From NCBI GenBank assembly GCA_963763325.1, contig CAVXOL010000011.1, forward strand, positions 186,001 through 250,000: DNA of 64,000 nucleotides, read 5' to 3'. This document shows, piece by piece, positions 60,362-64,000 of this stretch. Under the pieces are notes generated by a model. It worked only from the letters and a program-made list of their open reading frames with translations. It ran no database searches and was not told the DNA's origin. Source of the DNA: JBBECJ01 sp963763325 (GTDB taxonomy: Bacteria; Chloroflexota; Chloroflexia; Thermomicrobiales; CFX8). Position 1 is the first letter of the stretch, and every line of letters starts with the position of its first letter. The translations under genes and the position numbers were made by a program.

Positions 60362-63300
60362 TTGACTGACGCTGGTGTCAAAGCGACACATTCCGCCGGG
60401 GTCGATCGGCAGCTCGAAACACGCGCCCGCAAGCAACGGGCGGTTGCCCTGCTCGGGTTGCGCGCATTGGGCCGCGGCAACCTCCAGGAGTTGATGGATG
60501 CCGCCGTCGGGTTGGTCGCAGATGTCCTTGATCTTGAGTACTGCAAAGTCCTGGAACTGCTGCCCAATCGTCAGGAGCTGTTGCTGAGGGCGGGAGTCGG
60601 TTGGCACGACGGGCTGGTTGGCGAGGCGACGGTCGGGACCGAGCGCGAATCGCAGGCCGGTTATACGCTCCTCTCCAGCGAGCCGATTGTTGTTGATGAC
60701 CTGCGCATCGAGTCCCGCTTCAGCGGCCCGGATCTCCTTCACGAGCACGACGTTGTCAGCGGATTGAGCGTCATCATCCACGGAGCGAACGGCCCCTGGG
60801 GTGTCCTCGGCGCGCACACTTCCCAGCGGCGTTCGTTTAGCGACGACGATGTCAGCTTCATACAATCAGTCGCGAACATTCTGGCGGCTGCAATCGAGCG
60901 CGTGCTGGCAGAGGACGCCCTCAGCGAGAGTGAGGAACGCTTTCGGACGCTGGTTGAGATGGCGCCGGATGCCATCTTCAGCATTTCAGTTGCCGATGGC
61001 ACGTTTACGACGTTGAGTCCAGCGTTCGAGCGACTCACCGGCTGGACCCGTGCCGAATGGCTCGGACGATCGTTTACCGAGATCGTCCATCCGGATGACT
61101 TACCTCTCGCTCATGAGCAATTCCAGAGGGTGCTTGAAGGCGTCTCTCCACCGCCATTCGAGCTGCGCGTTCTCGCTCGTGACGGGCAGGAGATCATCGG
61201 CGAGTTCAGGCTTACCTCGCAGGTGGAAGACGGGCGAGTCGTCGAGCTGTTCGGCATCGCGCGCGATGTCACGGACAGGCGGCGTGCTGAGGAGGAAGTA
61301 CGCCAGTCGCGGGACGAGCTTGAGATCATCCTGCGTGGGGTCGCCGACGGGATCACCGTCCAGGACACTGAGGGGCGGCTGATCTACGCCAACGAGATGG
61401 CTGCCAGGATGATTGGCTGCGAAACGGTCGACGAGCTGTTGGCGACACCGACGCGCGAGTTGCTCGGCCGTTTCGAGATGTTCAACGACGCCGGTGATCC
61501 GTTTCCGCTAAGCCAGCTGCCGAGCCGGATAGCGATGCAAGGAGAGCAGCCGCCAGAGACATTGATCCGGTTCCGGGTCGTCGCGACTGGCTCTGAGCGC
61601 TGGTCGCTCGTCACCGCCACGCCGGTGTTGGATCCGGACGGCAGGCCGCACTACGCGATCAACATCTTCCACGATGTCACTGAGCAGAAGCGAGCACAGC
61701 AGGTTCAGGGTTTCCTGGCCGAGGCCACCGCACTGCTGGCGTCGACACTCGATTACGAGGAAACTCTCGACCGTGTTGCCCACATCGCGGTCCCGTTCCT
61801 TGCCGATCTGTGCGTGTTTGACATTGTGCAGCCCGATGGCTCATTGCGACGAATCGCGGCTCATGCCAACCCGCAGACCGAGCGACTGATGCACGATCTC
61901 ATCAACAGGCATCCCATTGAAGCGAGTCACCCGGTCATGCGCTCGATCCAGACCGGCGAGGTGACCATCCACCAGGATGTCGCCAACGAGCCAGTGTCGC
62001 TCGCCGAACTGAGTGACGAGCGGGTGCAGATTATCGAAGCGCTCGGGTTCCGGTCAGTGATCGTCGTGCCACTCGAGGCGCGCGGCCACCGAATTGGCGC
62101 ACTCTCACTGATGGTCGCCGACTCAGGACGACGATACAGCGACGCCGAACTGACGGTGGCACTCGAGCTTGCCCAACGCGCGGCGACAGCCGTCGACAAT
62201 GCGCTGCTCTACCATGAAGCGCAGCACGCAGCCGCTCGGCTCCGTGCATTGGCGTTGGCATCACACGCATTTGCCGAAGCCAGCCTCGACCTTCAGGCGG
62301 TGCTGGATGCTGTCGCGCGCTCGGCCGGGGAGTTGATCGGCGATCAGTGCATCCTGCGCCTGTTGTCTGACGATAGTGCCGAACTCCCCGCGGTTGCTGT
62401 CTACCATCCCGACGCTGGCCGGCGAGCATATCTGGAAGAGTTCCTCGAGCGCGAGGTTCAACTTGCGACCGAAGGGCTGGTAGGCTCCGTCATCACGACC
62501 GGGGAACCAGTTTTCCTGCCCAGCGTCTCGCAGGATCAATTGCGAACTTCGATCACGGCTGGACATCTCGAGGACGTTGAGCGAGTGCCGTTGCACAGCA
62601 TCATCATCGTCCTCGTCCGGGTTCGTGAGCGGCCGATTGGGACGCTCGGACTCGGACGGGAACGTCCCGGCGAGCCGTACACGGACGAGGATCTGCTGCT
62701 CCTTCAGGAGCTTGCCGATCGTGCCGGGCTAGCGATTGAGAACGCCCGCCTCTACAAAGAGGCACAGGACGCAATCCGGTCGCGTGAGCAGTTCCTGTCG
62801 ATTGCCTCGCACGAGTTGAAGACACCGCTCACATCGGTCAAGGCGTCGGCGCAGTTGCTCGAGCGCCGCATGCGTCAGGACCCGATCGACCGGGAGCGTG
62901 TCGAGCCGCTGGTTCGTCAGGTGCAATCGGAGGTCAACCGGCTCGAAAACCTCGTCCTCGATCTGCTTGATGCGACCCGGATCCAGCAGGGGCGGCTCGA
63001 ATTGCGTCGTGAGCCGGTCGACCTGGTCGATTTGGCGCGACAGGCGATCGAGCGCTTCGACACCGCCGCCCAACAGATGCCGAACCACGTGCTCGTCCTG
63101 CACGCCCCGCAGCCGGTCGAGGCGATGATCGATCCCGGACGCATCGACCAGGTCATCACGAACCTGGTCTCCAACGCACTGAAGTATTCGCCCGATGGTG
63201 GCGACATCGATGTCGTCGTCCGTCAGATCGATGGATTTGGTGAGATTGCCGTCACGGACCGAGGGATCGGTATCAGTGATGCGGAGCAGGCGACACTCTT

Positions 63301-63478
63301 CCAGCCGTTCGCGCGCGGTGATGCCGCCCGCCAGAGTATCGGCGGTACTGGCCTGGGCCTGTTCATCTCGGCTGAGATTGTCGGACGCCACGGCGGCACG
63401 ATCGAGGTCGATAGCGTCCCAGGTCGCGGCAGCACCTTCACTGTCCACCTGCCGCTAGCTCCACCGGTCGAGGGCTGA
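60362..63478 (+). CDS. Multi-sensor histidine kinase, GAF-PAS-PAS-GAF-GAF-HisKA-HATPase
   Basis: A 1038-residue soluble hybrid-free kinase. Domains in order: GAF (about 30-195), PAS (about 205-325; Leu-Thr-Gly-Trp-Thr-Arg-Ala-Glu-Trp), PAS (about 335-450; Ile-Tyr-Ala-Asn-Glu), GAF (about 460-625), GAF (about 635-800), HisKA with phospho-acceptor in Ile-Ala-Ser-His-Glu-Leu-Lys-Thr-Pro-Leu, and HATPase with Asn-Leu-Val-Ser-Asn-Ala-Leu-Lys-Tyr-Ser, Gly-Ile-Gly-Ile and Gly-Thr-Gly-Leu-Gly-Leu. TTG 60362 is preferred because AAGGGG lies seven bases upstream; ATG 60311 would add 17 residues without homology. No response regulator is adjacent. No membrane helix. Confidence 0.92.
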   Translation: MTDAGVKATHSAGVDRQLETRARKQRAVALLGLRALGRGNLQELMDAAVGLVADVLDLEYCKVLELLPNRQELLLRAGVGWHDGLVGEATVGTERESQAGYTLLSSEPIVVDDLRIESRFSGPDLLHEHDVVSGLSVIIHGANGPWGVLGAHTSQRRSFSDDDVSFIQSVANILAAAIERVLAEDALSESEERFRTLVEMAPDAIFSISVADGTFTTLSPAFERLTGWTRAEWLGRSFTEIVHPDDLPLAHEQFQRVLEGVSPPPFELRVLARDGQEIIGEFRLTSQVEDGRVVELFGIARDVTDRRRAEEEVRQSRDELEIILRGVADGITVQDTEGRLIYANEMAARMIGCETVDELLATPTRELLGRFEMFNDAGDPFPLSQLPSRIAMQGEQPPETLIRFRVVATGSERWSLVTATPVLDPDGRPHYAINIFHDVTEQKRAQQVQGFLAEATALLASTLDYEETLDRVAHIAVPFLADLCVFDIVQPDGSLRRIAAHANPQTERLMHDLINRHPIEASHPVMRSIQTGEVTIHQDVANEPVSLAELSDERVQIIEALGFRSVIVVPLEARGHRIGALSLMVADSGRRYSDAELTVALELAQRAATAVDNALLYHEAQHAAARLRALALASHAFAEASLDLQAVLDAVARSAGELIGDQCILRLLSDDSAELPAVAVYHPDAGRRAYLEEFLEREVQLATEGLVGSVITTGEPVFLPSVSQDQLRTSITAGHLEDVERVPLHSIIIVLVRVRERPIGTLGLGRERPGEPYTDEDLLLLQELADRAGLAIENARLYKEAQDAIRSREQFLSIASHELKTPLTSVKASAQLLERRMRQDPIDRERVEPLVRQVQSEVNRLENLVLDLLDATRIQQGRLELRREPVDLVDLARQAIERFDTAAQQMPNHVLVLHAPQPVEAMIDPGRIDQVITNLVSNALKYSPDGGDIDVVVRQIDGFGEIAVTDRGIGISDAEQATLFQPFARGDAARQSIGGTGLGLFISAEIVGRHGGTIEVDSVPGRGSTFTVHLPLAPPVEG

Positions 63479-63490
63479 CGCGACCTGGCG

Positions 63491-64000
63491 TCAGTCAATG
63501 GCCCGCTCGATTCGCCAGTAGATGCCATTCTCACGCTGCATGTATCGGTGATCGACCAGTTCGCGGCGCAGGGCGGATGCGTCGGGGTGGTGGCGCTTGA
63601 TGATCTCGTTGACCTCGCGCTCGTGGTAACGGGTATCGGGGTCGAACCGTTCGACCAGCCAGGCGAGGATAACGTGGCGCTTCTTCATGTTGGCCGGAAT
63701 CTCTTTCAGCTGCTCGCCGTCGAAGAAGCTGGCCAGCACCGTTCGTTCCCATTCGGGCGTGCCCGGCTCGTCAGCGGGTGAGGCGACGCGTTCGCGAGCC
63801 AGAAGCCGCTTGCGCTGATCCCGCAACGCCGCGACATCCAGCGACCAACTCGTCAGCGCGCCGCACTGGGTTGACTTGACGAGTCCGGCATCAGCCAGCG
63901 TCGCGAGATGCTTCGAGACGTCCCGCGGACGAAGCTGGAGCAGTGCAGCCAGTCCCTGTATGGTCGCCTCTCGACCGGCCAGGACACCGGCGACACGCAG
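63491..64000 (-). CDS. HTH regulator with DUF2087 (partial, N-terminus beyond right edge)
   Basis: The minus strand is open from the edge to 63491 (169 residues visible). The upstream part is an ArsR-like winged helix (Leu-Ala-Ala-Leu-Leu-Gln-Leu-Arg-Pro-Arg-Asp-Val-Ser-Lys-His-Leu-Ala-Thr-Leu). The C-terminal ~75 residues are DUF2087 (Lys-Lys-Arg-His-Val-Ile-Leu-Ala-Trp-Leu...Arg-Glu-Val-Asn-Glu-Ile-Ile-Lys-Arg). This fusion is usual for DUF2087 transcription regulators. The start lies outside the window. Convergent with the multi-sensor kinase, 12 bp between stops. Confidence 0.85.
   Translation of the reverse strand: MRVAGVLAGREATIQGLAALLQLRPRDVSKHLATLADAGLVKSTQCGALTSWSLDVAALRDQRKRLLARERVASPADEPGTPEWERTVLASFFDGEQLKEIPANMKKRHVILAWLVERFDPDTRYHEREVNEIIKRHHPDASALRRELVDHRYMQRENGIYWRIERAID

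Noticed and set aside
1..64000. tRNA, rRNA or other structured RNA genes
   Set aside because: No T-loop or rRNA motifs were noticed on reading; an unaided read could miss one, and a tRNA scan would settle it.

Overview
This 64 kb window looks like chromosomal DNA of a GC-rich, non-enteric bacterium, most probably a Chloroflexota member of the Thermomicrobia/Sphaerobacter type. That placement is an inference from gene content and style: frequent GTG and TTG starts with GAGG-type ribosome binding sites, an AIM24 protein, a MoaD-MoaE fusion, a TM0106-type nuclease-helicase, many paralogous PAS/GAF/HisKA_3 kinases, and MoxR/DUF58 operons. It was not checked by any search. I saw no rRNA, tRNA, CRISPR array, insertion sequence or phage module, so this is core/accessory metabolic chromosome and not a mobile island.

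Layout. 0-8 kb: MFS exporter (cut by the left edge), class V aminotransferase, ABC1/UbiB kinase, sarcosine-oxidase-like flavoenzyme, EamA exporter, M20 peptidase. 8-15.4 kb: PRC-barrel protein, MoaD-MoaE fusion, AIM24 protein, HNH protein, lone receiver, S9 peptidase, then a tightly overlapping moeA operon. 15.5-29.4 kb: RelA/SpoT, M42 peptidase, GH68 enzyme, MutS, DUF1015 protein, gamma-glutamyltransferase, an aminoglycoside-nucleotidyltransferase-like protein and an SbcC-like ATPase. 29.6-36.2 kb: a secreted protein, an ECF sigma factor with a membrane-anchored seven-bladed propeller partner, a methyltransferase, and frame-broken gamma-glutamylcyclotransferase and MMPL genes. 36.3-41 kb: a signalling block (receiver; kinase-regulator-kinase). 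41-47.6 kb: Lrp/LysE pair with a visible promoter and operator, then a five-gene MoxR/DUF58/DUF4129/DUF4350 operon. 47.6-51.7 kb: GlgX and a TreS-like GH13 enzyme, divergently arranged (glycogen/trehalose metabolism). 52.2-60.2 kb: a frame-broken nuclease-helicase, a bicupin, a DinB-like protein and a frame-broken YtcJ-type amidohydrolase. 60.3-64 kb: a 1038-residue multi-sensor kinase and an HTH-DUF2087 regulator cut by the right edge.

Two themes stand out. First, at least five intergenic hairpins are built from short tandem words in a 7-nt (partly 8-nt) register. The word differs at each site but the architecture is the same. This resembles the heptanucleotide STRRs of cyanobacteria and is the best candidate for something undescribed here. 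Second, frame breaks are concentrated in four genes (33.3-36.2, 53.6-56.0, 58.8-60.2 kb), while very long genes next to them are intact. Uncorrected read errors are the likeliest cause, with genuine pseudogenes as the alternative.
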